Of a stretch of DNA of 51,692 nt, positions 1-13,337 are shown piece after piece. Source of the DNA: Haplosporangium gracile (taxonomy: Eukaryota; Mortierellomycota; Mortierellomycetes; Mortierellales; Mortierellaceae). The notes beneath the pieces are model-generated. The model did no database searches. It was not told the origin of the DNA and was given only the letters and a program-made list of their open reading frames with translations. A program made the translations under genes and the position numbers. The stretch spans positions 33,556 to 85,247 of the forward strand of contig JAAAUF010000047.1 in the NCBI GenBank assembly GCA_015499985.1. The letters are read 5' to 3'. The number at the start of each line of letters is the position of its first letter. Positions within the stretch are counted from its first letter, which is position 1.

Positions 1-736
1 CCCCCTCCCCCTCCCCCCATTAACAACAACAGATCAACCACCATTGCCATCGTCACTTTTTCCTTCCTTCTCCCCTTAGTATAATTATTATTATTATTGG
101 TGTTGATGCCGCCTTCCCTCCTTACCTTCGCTCTGTCTTTTTTGCACGCTCCTCTTTCTTCCTCCTTCTTCTTTCACGTTGTCCTCGTCTCCCTCCTTCT
201 TCTTCCCATCCCTTCCCTTTTCCTTCACCCTCCCTCCTCCATTCCATTCATAAACTCATTTCGCAATGTCCTAAAGAGAAACACCCTTGTTTTTTTGTTC
301 ATTATTTTTCTGTTTCCCTTTTGTTCTTATTTTGCCTTGGCCCTGAATGACCACCCATTTCTCCAAAAGAGACTAGCATACATCAAACAGTAACTCCTCC
401 ACCCTTTAATCATCCTCTAATCACCACCAGCAACGGAGACCATTGCATTACCGATCCATACGACACAACGGACAATAGAACTCGTTCCTCCACCCTTCTT
501 TCACTCGGACATATTAAAGCAGAAAGAGGCATTTGACAGCAGACAAGGCAACAAACCTGCACCTTCCCTCCCTCACCGACTCGACCCCTCCTCCTTCACT
601 TTTCCTGTCACCTGAACCAACGGAAGCTACTCCTGCTGCCTCCCTTCCCTCTCTCTCTCTCTCCTTCCTTCCTCTCTTCCTTCTCATTCTTTTTACTCTT
701 CTTCTCTCTTTTACTCTGCTTCCCTCATTTGCACTC
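1..736 (+). promoter_or_regulatory. Upstream region of the TRP-like channel gene
   Basis: This stretch is strongly CT-rich on the + strand, with long pyrimidine runs at about 60-260 and 640-720. That is typical of fungal promoters and 5' leaders. It stays open in one frame from 533 into the gene only because it lacks stops; the first ATG in that frame is at 737. No other gene was seen here. Confidence 0.4.
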
Positions 737-3700
737 ATGAGAGGACAAACGGGTCCTCGTGTTCGTCGTTGCATCACCACCTTCAGCAAAACGGTGCTCC
801 TCTTCCTTCTCGTCCTTCTCTGTTGGTCACCATATCATACCGTCGTCGTCGAGGCCTGGCCCTATGTCGACTGCTCGGCGACAAACTCGATATTTGCCCT
901 GCAGCGGGTGACGGCGTACTATGATCACGGCAACAATTCGATTGGCTTGTCGCTCCAGGGCAATTTCACCGACGCCTACTGGGCCCAGGGCTATTCCGAA
1001 GTAGCCACTAGCAAATGTAAGCCAGCACACTGAAACACCTTATACGCTTAATTGTCTACCAGTTGTTATCACTGATTCTGCATTCATTCATGGTTCAGGA
1101 TGGAGGCATGTTTGTGTTGTGCGCGCGCAACAAAGCATGAAAGAATCGCAAAAGAAAGAGACGACCATAACCAGACAAGAATGGACAAACAGCCCGATTA
1201 CATAGGGAAAAGAGAACACGAGAGCGGCGGGTTGTGGTGGTTGGGCGTTGTTTTTTTTTGGTTTTCGATTTTTCCAAATATGCGATAGGTGGTATCTGCG
1301 CGTATTTTTAGATCCGTCTGGTCGTGGTTATTTTTTTTCTTTTTTGTTCACTAGATTCTTTTTTTTTGTGCTTTTCTTTTCCTCTCTCCTCTTTTGCACA
1401 CAGACACCCACCACCCTGGAATTAATTGGCAGAAATAACCAGGCATCCACACACTCATTTTTCATGTCACGCAATGCTGCTATCGTAGTCTTTCTATGCA
1501 AAACTCGCTGCAACAAGACAGAACAGTAAACGTGGATATCGACCGATATGTACATTTTCAGACACAAAACAACCCCGATACACATCATGGACTACATGCC
1601 CTTTTCATTCGGTCTTTTCCTTCTTATTCTCTTCATTCATTTCTCTTATTATTATTGCCAACTCCCTGAGGAGACCATAGGTTGTGAGGCAATCCTCCTT
1701 CTTCCTTTTTTGTAATTATTTCTCTTTAAACGCCGACCTAGGGTGCATTCTTGATCCCATTTCTGCGCACACCCTTTTTACCCACTCTTGTTGCAATCGC
1801 ACGCTTCAAAATGAGCGATGGATAGTGGCATTATTTTTTTTTGACGCATATGCGCGTTTGCTGACCTACTCCATGGAAATACACATCCTTGCAGAACCCT
1901 TTTGACTCTTCAAACCTCCTCGTCTCTCCCATTGGGTACATGCAAGAATAACGACCATTCATCCCTCCACAAAGCAATAAACAAATCGCGAATCGCTAAC
2001 AAAAAAATAATGATGTCACTACGTTGTAGGGAGGACCTCGATCCAGACTACCATCATGGGGACTCAGCTCTACAGAAGTGAAGGACCTGCCTGCTCGAAC
2101 GATGGTGGCGGCATGATCATCGGAGGATGTCCCACGGCACCAGGTCTAGGCACCATTCAAACGGTAGGCATAGAATTTTTGTTTATTTATGTTTCGATAC
2201 ATACATACAACTCTAAACAATGGCGTTTACTAGAGAAACAAAACATGTTTGCTAAATCTAGATCGTTCTTTTCATACTCCATGACCCCAAAGAGCTTCAA
2301 TATCTCGCAAGCAGCACCTTTTGCGGAGCTCATGGTGACCATGCAAATCGTGGGGAGCAACAACCAATCGATCGTCTGTGTGGCCATTCTTTTGGAACAG
2401 ACGATGGAGATTGTCAACAATACAGTTAGCTTCCTTCCCCTGGCTCTGGCTTGTTTCTCGAGCGCAATCAGTCTAGCTGCGACTTTTATGAGAGCATCAG
2501 TCGGGAATGGCTTCCTCGGCGCTGCGGCAACATATGGAATGGCTACTGAGCCAATCTCGGTCCATACCCCTGGATTCTTCGACATTGTCTTCTACACACA
2601 GTTTATGCTCATGACAGGTCAGCTCTCGGTCAACTATCCGTCCTTCTACTCGACCTTTACAGCACTGTTTCATTGGTCGTTTTTGGAATTCCGGGACACG
2701 CTCTTGGGCAAAGGTCCAGCCAACGCCACCGATGTTTTGACTTTTGGTGGCGCCGGCTCTGTCAACCAAATACAGGACTCACGTGCAGGATCTAGCAGAG
2801 GCGGCGGTAATTCCATCATCGCACCCACAATTACAACCGCGACTGTTATTGCAACTACCACAGAAGGTCCGCGTTCCCCTCGGAAACGAGACCTGAGCCA
2901 TGAACAGCGGCCGGAATTCATCATCGGTCAGGATCTTTTATCCTTGGCCTGGACCACTCAAGCTGGTTCTGCGTTGAGGGTTACCATTATTGACCCCAGA
3001 GCCACTGCTCGTGTGTATATCCAGCCAACTCTACCTGTCAAACGACAGGTTCAGATCGATGTCGATTCGGACGAGACAATTTCAGTGAGCCAGGCAACGC
3101 CAACAGTATCTGATACCAGTTCTATCAGCACATCAATGTCCGACTCATCTACTCCCACCACCACAGCAAAATCAACTTCGGACGCTACTTCAAGTACTTC
3201 CTCGTCGACATCAAGCTCCAGCTCAACAACAACATCAAAATCACCCGTTAAACCCAACCCTTCTGTCACTAAAACTTCGCCCAGTCGACCTCCCGCTACT
3301 TCCACATCGCCCACGCTCATTATCCCGACTATTCGGGATGCCTTCACCAACACCAGTGAGAGCAACATCCAACACAACGTGTCGCGCTTCGGAATCGAAG
3401 CCTATGCAGCTGCCATTGGTGCATTCCCATCTTCACTCTTCTTGGGGACATTAATGAATGCTGCTCTTGCTATGGTTGCAGCCCTTTTCTTGTCTGGCAG
3501 CTTTCTTGGAATCGCCTGGATGATGGCCAAGGAGAAGCACCAACGCGGAAAGACGCTTCAACATGCCCTCAACTTTGTCGCAGGTACATATTCTCAAATG
3601 TATTGATTGCTATGTGTGAAGTGTATTAAATTTTATCTACAAGATGCTCAAAGCCTAGCGAGAAATTAATTATTTTTTCATTTATATCCATAGGCAATAT

Positions 3701-6700
3701 GCTGCGAGTTTGGTCATTGCTTTATACCCCTTTGGCCCTTACGGCCATGTACCAGCTAACGATCTCGGGTGGTGTTGCCCTAACAGTCGGATCCGCTGCC
3801 TCGCTTTTAGTCATCTCGGTCGGCGCCACCATTTTTTTCACCTGGCGGATTCTCCGAGGGTCTTCTGAGCTCTTGCTCTTCGACGACCTGGGAACCCTGC
3901 TCAAGTACGGCCCGCTCTACAACACTCTTGCTCAAGAGGGTACCCTCTTCTTCCTGGTTACATTACTGGTCAGATTCTTGTGGGGACTTGCGGTCGCGAT
4001 GCTGCCATCCTATGGCGTCGCCCAGGTCGCAGTCCTGTTGGTGATCGAGCTGGGTTACACGCTAGTTATTGGTGTCAAGTGGCCCTTCTCCGAGTCGACC
4101 GACAACAAGTTTCACCTCTTTCTGGGGATTATCCGGATTGTAATTACTGGATTATCGATCGGCTACATTCACGAGATTGATGCATCACCCGAGCTCCGAG
4201 AGCTGCTGGCTTATATCCAGATGGCGCTGCATTTGGCGGTTTTTATTGTCATGTTTGCGCTGACGCTGTGGAACCTCATTCAGGCCTGCATGTTCTGGCA
4301 CTCGCGGCATTCTGATACCTGGAAGGGTCCTACCAAGACTTACAGCTTTGAGGACCCATCCCAAGAGGTGGAGCAAGGCTGGGGTCTTAATGGAAGGCCG
4401 TTCTTGCACAGTGGAGTGACTCATTCGCGTGGGATGGCTATCTCCAACAGCGACAATCGGGCCAGCGGTGAGGGAGATAATGATGACGACTTTGGAACCG
4501 GCAAGAATAGACGGTTTACGGTCATGTCTTACTCTTCTCTGGGCAGCAGCAGTCAGGGTGCTGGTGGTGGGAGCAGTGGAGCAAGGAGAGGATCGATGCA
4601 GCATGCTCTTTATGCTCAGATGATGCAACAGCATCATGAGAGCTCGGACGATGAGACGTTACGGTATGGTTCGCCAGCTGAGCGGTATCGACAGTCGCGA
4701 CTTGGTGATCATCGCCGGTCGGCCTTCAACCAGTCTGCGTCGTCCGAGACAGGATCCGGTCCTCCTGATTCTGGATACATGGGACCTGTCCTCATGTCGT
4801 CGGCTGGTGTTGGATCGGGACTCAAGGGTGGCGCGACCTCGCCATCGTCAGATACAACTACTGTCGACGGTCGACAGTCGCAAATGGCGTTGAAGAGAGG
4901 AGGTTTGCCTCAGCGCGATTCTTATGCCAGCTTGCAGCGGATGTCACACCAACAACCATCTGCCGACCCACGGACGAGACGAATGTCGGATATCACTAGG
5001 GACGGTCCTTACTTGTACAATCCACACAAGGAGGAACGGGATAGCTCTCGAGAGGCAGCCGCAGCGGCAGCCGCAGTGGTACGTGAGAGCGCGTCGAAAA
5101 CAGGACCAGGGTCGGGACTTTGGGCTGGCGTCAAGGCATCTCTCGCAGGAGTCTTTAAATTCGGCAGACGATCGAACCATTCCAGCCCCTCTAGTGACGG
5201 ATCCAAGCCCAAGGCCTTTGAGGTCATGCGACCGCCCCGTAGAAACTTTGCTGCCGAACCCGAGTCCCCGACATTGGGCAATCAAACAGACGAGACGGGA
5301 TCGCAGGTCGGCGGGGATACTCGACAGCTCAACTCGATCGGACTTTCCAAATTCTTCCAGGAGTCTGATCGTGGGTATGAGAAGAATAGTAACCTTGTGG
5401 TTGCTAACCCTTCGGCGATGATCTCCAGGACTGGAAGTTTGGTCTCGACGATCTCTGGTGCGGTGGGACCTCATTCTTCGATTCGGTTGCAGAGGGATGG
5501 GTCTGGAACTGCCGAGTCGGTCAGGACTTCGAGGAATGCCCGGTCGAGAGGTACCGGTGTCGGATCGGGACTTGGACCTTCTGCGGCAGTGGCGGCGGCA
5601 GCAGTATCGGTAGCAGGAAGTACCAAGGAGTCTGGCCTGGGTATCGACACTACTGGGTCTGAATACGGAGGCGCTTTCATATCGACCTCGGATTGGGAAT
5701 CTCGTCGAGCCTCATCGGCTTTGATGAGCGGCGCTGGCAGTATCACAGGATCACAACTGTACCCTCCACATCATTCTGTCGAGAGCAGTAACAACCTCGC
5801 GGAAGCCATGACGATTGAGGAGCCGTTGCAGTTGGACGGAGGTGGAACCCTCAAGGTTTCCAGGGGACCAGAGAAAGCTGTTCAGTACTTCCATAAGAGC
5901 TCGGGGCCTTACAATCGGTCAATTGCCGAGTCGCTGAAGGACCAGAAGAGGCTTTCGAGGCCTGAGGGTCTGTCCGCCACGACGATTTCGTCCTCGTCAG
6001 TTTCGACACCATCGTTGCTCTTGCCACCGATCCAGACGCATCAGTTGAAAGGAGAAAGTGGAGCAGCAGCAGGACAGAAGGTTGCCGCTTCTCTTTCGAC
6101 ATCGTCGTCGCCCATGACCAAGAGCCCGATCTCTGCAGGAGGCCCTAGCGGTCTGGGCGATATTTCCTGCAGTAGCCACGACAACAACAGTGTCTCGCTC
6201 AGCGGTGCCGTCGGGAGCGATGAGTCGAGTCCAACAGAGAGTCAACCAAGCCCCAACGCCAACGTTGCAGTGAGCGCCGGAAGGATGCACGAGATCTTGG
6301 GTCGCATGTTCTCTGACCGGTCTATCCGTTTGCATTCTGACGGAGGCGCTGTTGGAGCCAGTAGTGATCACGACTCGGATTCGGTGTTGAGTGAAGATGC
6401 GCACTCGTCACTTTTAGGACCCGTCTCGACTACCACGGGGCGAAGATCACTTCTGGGTCAGACTGAGACAACGAGTCAATACGACAACGATGATGCTCAG
6501 TCTATTGAGCAGTATGATCTCTTACAGCCCGTCATGGAGGGGTCTGACGCCGAAGATGAAGATGGCGACCGGTATGGAGTAGGAGAGATTGATCAGGATC
6601 GGACGCCTCGACAGTCCCACTTTGCGCTTGTTACTCCGTCCATTGTATCTGTTGTTCCTGGAGGTAGTAGTGGCAACGACAGTGTCATTGATTCAGGATC

Positions 6701-7256
6701 GAGGACCGACCTTTTGAAGCGAGCTACGTCTTTGTCTGCCGAGAAGCCATCTCTCCTGACGACTATTACTGCTTCTGCATCGTCCTTGGCACGATCTCAG
6801 TCAGGAGGCCCTACTTCTCCAACCTCACCTACAGGATCCTCAGCATCTAGACAGCTTCCACAAGGAAAACTCAGACCGCAGCAACGGTCCATTGGCGGTC
6901 GACCCCTCGCACAATCACCCTTCCACGAACCCTCCGTTCTCCTTCGTACAGCCACAGCAGGCGCAGCCGCCGCTAACGCCGCCGTAGGAGCTTCTACAGG
7001 CTCAGTAAATTCATCCCCACATCCCACACCCGCCCCTCTCTCTCTCGGAGGCACAGACTTGAGCCGCCAATCCTCATTGCAGTCTGGGGCAGGTAGTCCA
7101 CGATTGGAGTACCTGGACGCGAACTGGATGAACAACGACCCAAGTACGAAACCCGCAGATAGAGGCGGTCTGAACAGAAATGCGTCGATCGCGACCGTTA
7201 AGTCTGAGGCCTCGTATGTCACGGCGTATTCGCAATACCCTTCCGATGAAGACTAA
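737..7256 (+). CDS. TRP-like ion channel / Pkd2-like membrane protein with long cytoplasmic tail
   Basis: The spliced model is 737-1016, 2030-2163, 2293-3583, 3694-7256 (1755 aa), with all junctions in phase. A signal peptide (hydrophobic residues about 18-35) leads into a lumenal ML-like region with paired cysteines. About 6-8 hydrophobic helices follow between residues ~185 and ~760, as in the fungal TRP-like family (Pkd2, flavin-carrier FLC and related proteins), which acts in calcium handling and wall or membrane stress at the plasma membrane or ER. Two features are unusual. A Ser/Thr-rich loop (nt ~3080-3330) separates the first two membrane segments. About 1000 residues of Ser/Gly-rich, low-complexity cytoplasmic tail follow the last helix (nt ~4330-7250). 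Intron 1 is about 1 kb, so a small missed exon is possible there. The start at 737 is the first ATG in frame and gives a clean signal peptide. The family call is firm; the transported ion is unknown. Confidence 0.85.
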
Positions 7257-7300
7257 TCATCAAGGGTTGTAACAACATTTCTCTTTTTTATCCCTTCGCA

Positions 7301-7320
7301 TTTTATTCTCGAAAATAAAA
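7301..7320. terminator. Two-way poly(A) signal between convergent genes
   Basis: The 20 bases TTTTATTCTCGAAAATAAAA are a near-perfect palindrome. AATAAA lies on the + strand at 7314-7319, about 58 bp after the channel stop. The complement of AATAAA (TTTATT) lies at 7302-7307, about 62 bp beyond the SNF2 stop on the - strand. One short element can therefore serve both genes. Confidence 0.6.
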
Positions 7321-7368
7321 ATTGTACAGTAATACTTGAGGCAAAAATGAGTGAAAATGAAATGGGGC

Positions 7369-10300
7369 CTAGAAGCGGACGCGCTTCTTCAGCCGGGACT
7401 CGGCCTGGAGATCGATAGGGTGGTGTGGCAGGCTGTTCTCCCGCTTGACATGTTGCTGTGGCATTGAAGGCACAGTATCTATATCCTCGTTCAAATCGAC
7501 ATCCACGTCCACGTCCATTTTCGTGTCGTCCAGCCTTTCCTGCATGTCCAAACTTCCAGCGCCACCAAAACCACCAACCTGCTCAATCTTGCAAGCCGTT
7601 GTCGCACCAATCTCCGTCTTCAACCCAACCTCAGCACCGGAAGCAGCAGCAGCAATAGACACGATAGTCTCGTCACTATCCGAATCCAAGACAGCAATTA
7701 TATCGTCCGACAACAATCCCTCCTCAACCTTGAACTTCTTGTCCTTTGCTCCATCACCATCGCCCTCATGGTCAAAGAGTTTATAGTACTCTGCGGATGG
7801 TGCTAGCGTCTGCTCGCGTTTGAAATCCTTGCTGTCGCGTCCGTCGTCGTCAGATTTGAAGATGAATGATCGCTTAACGTCCTCATAGAACTCCGCCTTG
7901 ACCTCAACCTTGACCTTTCTATCCTCCAGCTCATTCTTGACCTTCCTATCATCTAGCCCATTCTTGATCTTCTTGTCCTCTAGCTCATACTTGATCTTCT
8001 TGTCTTCCTGTTCATGCTTGTAACGACGGGCGGGAGTGAGAGTGTAAGAGGAGGATGAACTCTCCAGTTTGATGTTCTCGAATTTGAGCCGAACATCCTT
8101 CACCTCCTCCTTCTTCAATACTTTCTCTACAGCCTCCACAACATCATCTCCATCACTGTCCGGTACAACAACCGTCCCAATAAACGACCCAGCCTGGCCT
8201 GAGATACGTCCTATCGCCTGTCCTTGTGCCTCCTCATCTTCCTGCTGCTGCTGCTCCTTGATCTGCAACAGACGCTCTTGAGCGGCTCGGAATTGACTCT
8301 GTGCCCTCTCAACTTCCTCCTTAGCCATACGGAGTTCCAGTTCCTGCTTTTGGCGACGTTCCTCCCTTATAGTCACATCCTCCGCTGACTCACTAGGATG
8401 ACGGTCCCCTTGGTTCCTCAACTGTTTGGGAAGGATCAAAATCTCAAAGTCGTCCATCTCCTGATCGGCAATCCCCATTTCAGTATTCATCTCAAAACGA
8501 AGTTTCTTCAGATCAGAAGACTCTCCTCCTTCGACTACTGTCTCGTCAACAACCAAAGGCACATCCTGAACCTTGCGGGCCATCCTGAGTTGCTCTTGTG
8601 CCTGTGCAGATTCCTTGGCCGGGTACACCACAGGGATCCTGTACTTGGTCGTCAGATTCCTCCTAATACCAGCTTCACTCAGGAGCGCAAAGTCGGCCAA
8701 TGTAGAGACGCTGTGTGGTGCTTCAATGTGATGATTACCATCTTCACCACCCTGGACCTGACCAGAACTACCAACTCCACCGGTCATAATCGCGTCGAAA
8801 ATCTGTGCCAGTGGGCTGGTCATGAACTTGAGGTTGCGAATCAGATCCTGCACCTTGCCATCATCCAACATATCCGTCGTCGACCTCGCGTGCCCTGTAG
8901 CGGTAGATCTAGATCTTCCAGAACTCTTTCTCCTCTGATGCTTGGATCCGTGGCGGTGATTGGTAGATGTTGACGAAGATGACTCTCCAACATCACCTCT
9001 GAAAGGCAACAAAGACGAAACAGGTTCCATAGACTCTCCTCGGGGATTGTCATCAATCTCGCGTCTCCGATTCAAGATCCTCTCCTCAAATGAGTCCCTG
9101 ATAACCAACGTCTCGACGTAGACGGGGCGGACTTGTCCAATCCTGTGGGCTCGTTTGATGGCTTGTCGCAGGGTGGCGGTCTTCCAAACGGGAGACACAA
9201 AGTAAACACGCGAGGCACTTGAGAGGTCGATGCCGTAGGCCGCCAGAGCGGTATCCATGATGATGGTCGATACAACCTCACTGGTGTTGAAAGTCGTAAT
9301 GTTACTCGACTTTTCGCTCTCCGTCTACAAGATACAATTGACATGAAACGCCCGGTCAGTTATTGAGCCGCCAATAAATATTATCCGGCAAAGGAAATAC
9401 CTTAATTGATTTCAAACTCAATGTGCTAACTTACCATGCCAGTGTGGTACATTAAGCATCGAACCTTCGCCAGTTCAAGGTACTCACGGATGTAATACAT
9501 GACGGTCTGGTTCTGGCAAAAGACAATACACTTCTCGGATCCTTGATGCTGCAGGATCTGGCTGGTAATATAGTTGAGCTTGCTGGATGTGCTGGAGAGA
9601 ATCGTCGACCGAGAAAGTCGTTCCCGCGACATGGCTTTCTTCAACATCTGAACGGCCTGTGCATCGTCATCGACTACCATGTCCATGGTCAAGGTAATTG
9701 AAGCATTAGGGAGTTGGACGTCCTCTGAATGGAGAAGGCGCGCAATATCCGCGGCTCGCTCAGCACTCCAAACCTTGTCCCGCAGGTCGGAGATCTCTCT
9801 CCCAAGCATCACACAAAGAGAGCCTTCGGCGTCGTCCTTCACATGCCTCCGCTCCGATGACCCCCCATTGGTCAAACCAGCGTTGGTAATGTGCAGAGAT
9901 GTCGATGGAATGATAGCATGTTTGGCCTGTACCAGAGTCGGAAGATCCTGGCAGTAGTATCCAACCTCCTGGGCCGCAACAATAGCCTCCCAACCGGTAC
10001 TCTCAAGTGCTGTCGTGAGATGACTCACAATATCCAACAATAGCTGATAATCTTCCCGGCTGTACTTGGTTCCACCACTCCGTTCGTGCTTCTCAAGCGC
10101 AGCCATCACATTGCCGAGAGAATCCACCACTTTGTCCTTGTACCCAATACCTCCCACATACCAAAAGCAGCCATCCTTTAAATTCTCAATCACTTTCGTC
10201 AGGACCGTGCGGTTGCTCGGATGCAAGAAATAATCTTGATCCTCGCGCTCCGAAAGCACCGCATTGGCTTGGATCAGCGCGATCTGGCAATTGAGTGCAA

Positions 10301-12736
10301 GGATCTGAAAATGTTCCAAATCGAGCGTGACGATTCGTTCCTGGAGAGGTGGGAGAGTGACGTTCCGTGCAACATCCTCAGCTCGGTTTCGGATCATGAT
10401 CCTGTCCATCAAGTATTTAAGACGCATCGCGCTGCTCGCACCCTCCAACGACCACTCGTATCGATTCTTTGAGCCTCCTGATGAAACTACATTGGTGCCG
10501 CCGCCGTTGGTCGTAGTTGCGTAGTGTTGATGCTGATGGTCCACCAATGGCTTCTGCAGCTCTTTCGAGAACCGACTGCGATCAAAAGTATAGGGCGGAA
10601 GGTGCAAGAAGCTCTCGACAAGAACCGAAAGCCGATCCATGTCCACTTTATCCGATGACGCCACCTGTTGAATATGCTGTTGAGGATTGTTGCCTAAACC
10701 ATGTACGCTAGCTATTGATGTTGGGTCCAGATTGGCTAGGTTAGTTGTCGGTGTTCCTGTACAAATCCAGCGTCGATCTGCGTGCAGTTTCTCTGCGTGC
10801 AAGGTGTGATCCGACATCCTCATGCCCATAGAGTGACCTTCGTCGACAATGATTCGCTTCCATCGAACCTGCATGAGCGGTGATATGGCCCGGGGAGGAA
10901 GACAGCGGCAGCGGTCATACACAGTGCTGCACTGGCAGTTTGTTTTGTTTACTAATTTCAAAATGGCAAAATGGCAAATGTAAGGAGATGGCAATGCTAG
11001 GCAATGAGCATTTACCATATCCTCATATCCTAATGCTCAAAATAAAGAGTGCAGATGGATTTGACGACGAATTACCAGGTGCGCGCTTCATGGAGTAAGG
11101 CCCAGGGGTATACTCCTTTGCAAACCGATTCTGAGAGATGAGAACCAAATCGTATTGCAGGAGTGTCCTGAGGTTCGGGAACTCTTGAGAATTGTTGGTG
11201 ATAGTGAACACCTTCAGTGCACCATCTTCTGTATGCTACAATGCACAATGAGAGCCATACTTCATATGAGCGAATGACTAGAGAATGAGGACAAGGTCGC
11301 CGTAACTACTGAAAGTACACACGATTAAGATATACACACCTTGTTGATCTCGTTGCACCACTGATCGACCAAATTTGGTGGGACAATGACAAGGGTCGCA
11401 CTTGAGAGGTAAATCTCGACCGGCGGCTCTGATGTCTTGGTATGCCGAGATTTGGACTGCCGGTTCTGTTCCGATGATCCACTTTCATGGTAAAAGAGAA
11501 GAGAATCCTCCAGAGTGTCCATAATGTCGGGGTTGATATAGTCTTTTACATGTCTGTAGTTGACCGCCCTGGTCTTGACGGTCGCTGCTGCAAAGTCGCG
11601 AAGACTTGGTATGGGAACCCCTTTAGGTAAAACCATTTCCTTGAAGTTAGAGTCGACTGTAGCAGCTGACGGAGTACCTGGGATGAGGTCGCAGAGAAGT
11701 TGGACAGGCTCCTCAGCAGGAGGTCTGCCGGACTGATGAAGCGTGTGAAGTATCAGCGCAATGCAAAGGCATGTCTTTCCTGTCCCCTGTGTGTTGAACA
11801 AGAGCCAAAATATTCGCCGTTAATAGGTGCGTGAAATGTAATATATTCATCAAAGCGCCAAGAAACATTTACCATATCCTCGCAGATGATGCCCCCGGGA
11901 ATATCTTCCCACAAAGTAGTTGGCACCCGGGATATAAAAGGCTCTTCAACAGCGAGGTCGAGGTAGTAAGGTTTGCCGTTTATGTCCTGCAACGCGACAG
12001 TCAGAGGATCGAGCATAAGGTCTGGGCAGAGTTCACGTCGGAGAAGTTTCCAGAGCGAGTTCTTTTGGTACTGATAGAGTTTGGTCCGCATGCCTCGGGG
12101 TGAGTCAAATTCGATAGCTTGTTGAAGGAGGCGCTCGGTTGCCTTGGAGCTGCTTCGAATAGGTTGGTCTCGGTATGGGTCATCGTTAGCACGGGGTGAC
12201 GGCATTTCCATGTATATGTCGATAAGGCGCTTATTAGTGTCGTTTTGAAACAGAGTCGCGGCTGATGGCTGCTGTCCCGCACTGATGGTCTCCATTGAGG
12301 GGTGATGGAAACTCCAAGGGTCCACGTTCATGTAGAGCAAGACCAATGCCAATGCCTTTCTCGCATCTGCAGCCTTCTCAGTAGCCTTCCGACTGTGATT
12401 TTTGTTGCCGTGATACTCGCGGTTAGAGGGACGTTGTCTGCTGTGGGCATAGATCAAGAGCCGGGTTCTAGGGTGCTGTTGCCTCTGAGGACCTTGGTTG
12501 CCGCGGTGCTCAGAGTAGGATAGGACGCCAAGTTGGTGTAAAAGTTCGAGCGCCTGGACCATCGCAAGGTCGCGGTCAGAACCGTCTGAGCCCAAGAAAG
12601 GCTTTGGGCTAAACCTTGATGTCTTGAAATTGTTGAGATGCGCAGCAGTGGTGCTACTGAAGAGTGGAATGGGGTGTGCGGTGTCCCATGAGCCAATGGG
12701 AATCAGGAGGCCATCCTGGTCGTCTGTTGAGGCCAT
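7369..12736 (-). CDS. SNF2-family DNA-dependent ATPase
   Basis: The exons, read on the - strand, are 12736-11873, 11786-11340, 11235-11076, 10951-9435 and 9324-7369 (1647 aa, all phases agree). The exon 1/2 junction rebuilds motif I, CEDMGTGKT. Other SNF2 motifs are IIVDEGHSMG (DEAH-box equivalent), WICTGTPTTNL (motif III), IVFCQNQ at the start of the C-terminal helicase lobe, and QAIKRAHRIGQ (motif VI). A CQC...CRC cysteine group just before the DEGH motif looks like a small metal-binding insert. No RING finger lies between the lobes, which separates it from Rad5 and Uls1. The roughly 540-residue tail after motif VI is charged and coiled-coil-like, has two acidic hydrophobic stretches resembling SUMO-interacting motifs and many SUMO-consensus lysines, and ends in a basic patch. 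It is probably a nuclear chromatin remodeller or translocase; its target is unknown. Confidence 0.88.
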
Positions 12737-13337
12737 ATTGTTGTTATTTGGTGGCTAAGTATGACAAAGAGCAACGCGGTCCTTATCTCGTTTGTCCTAA
12801 GCGAGTTCGTTGCTGTACCTGAGACTCTAAGTGAGTTCAGGTCGAAGACTGCTCGAGTCGACGTAGAGAAACGGCAGAGAGACGAGAGAGAAAGAGGAAA
12901 AGACAGCGGCTTCGCGAAGATATGACTGTCTACGGCGATGCGGTGAGTGGGGGCGACTCTGAATAAGTACGACGACGGTTGTGATCGTGGGGCGTAGCTG
13001 GTCTGAGGCTGAATATTCTTCTCCTTTGATGATATGTGAGTGGGAATGAGTCCTGTGGGGATGTGGGGTGTGTGTGAGAGAGGTTCAAAAAAGTCTATCA
13101 GATTTGTGAGCTAAACGTCATTGGTCCTGTCTAAAGCGGTCGCAAGGGGCAGACAGCAAAAAGGAACTTCAAAGCTGTCGACTTCTCATATTTTGACACC
13201 CTTTCTGTAAACAACAACCTTCCTCTCATTCCTCTCTCTCTTCTCCTCCTCTACTTTCATCTCTTCCATTCCTAACTCCTCACAATTCAACATCCTCAAC
13301 ACATCACTCAGCACTACTTCGCACTTTTACAAATCCA
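12737..13337. promoter_or_regulatory. Shared divergent promoter region (SNF2 ATPase / VPS27)
   Basis: These 601 bp separate two start codons pointing away from each other, so both promoters must lie here. The half nearest VPS27 (about 13200-13330) is pyrimidine-rich on the + strand. No convincing ORF or RNA gene was seen. Confidence 0.5.

Noticed and set aside
4185..5474. Several - strand and alternate-frame ORFs over the channel tail
   Set aside because: They overlap a long, in-frame, low-complexity coding exon and show no family features.
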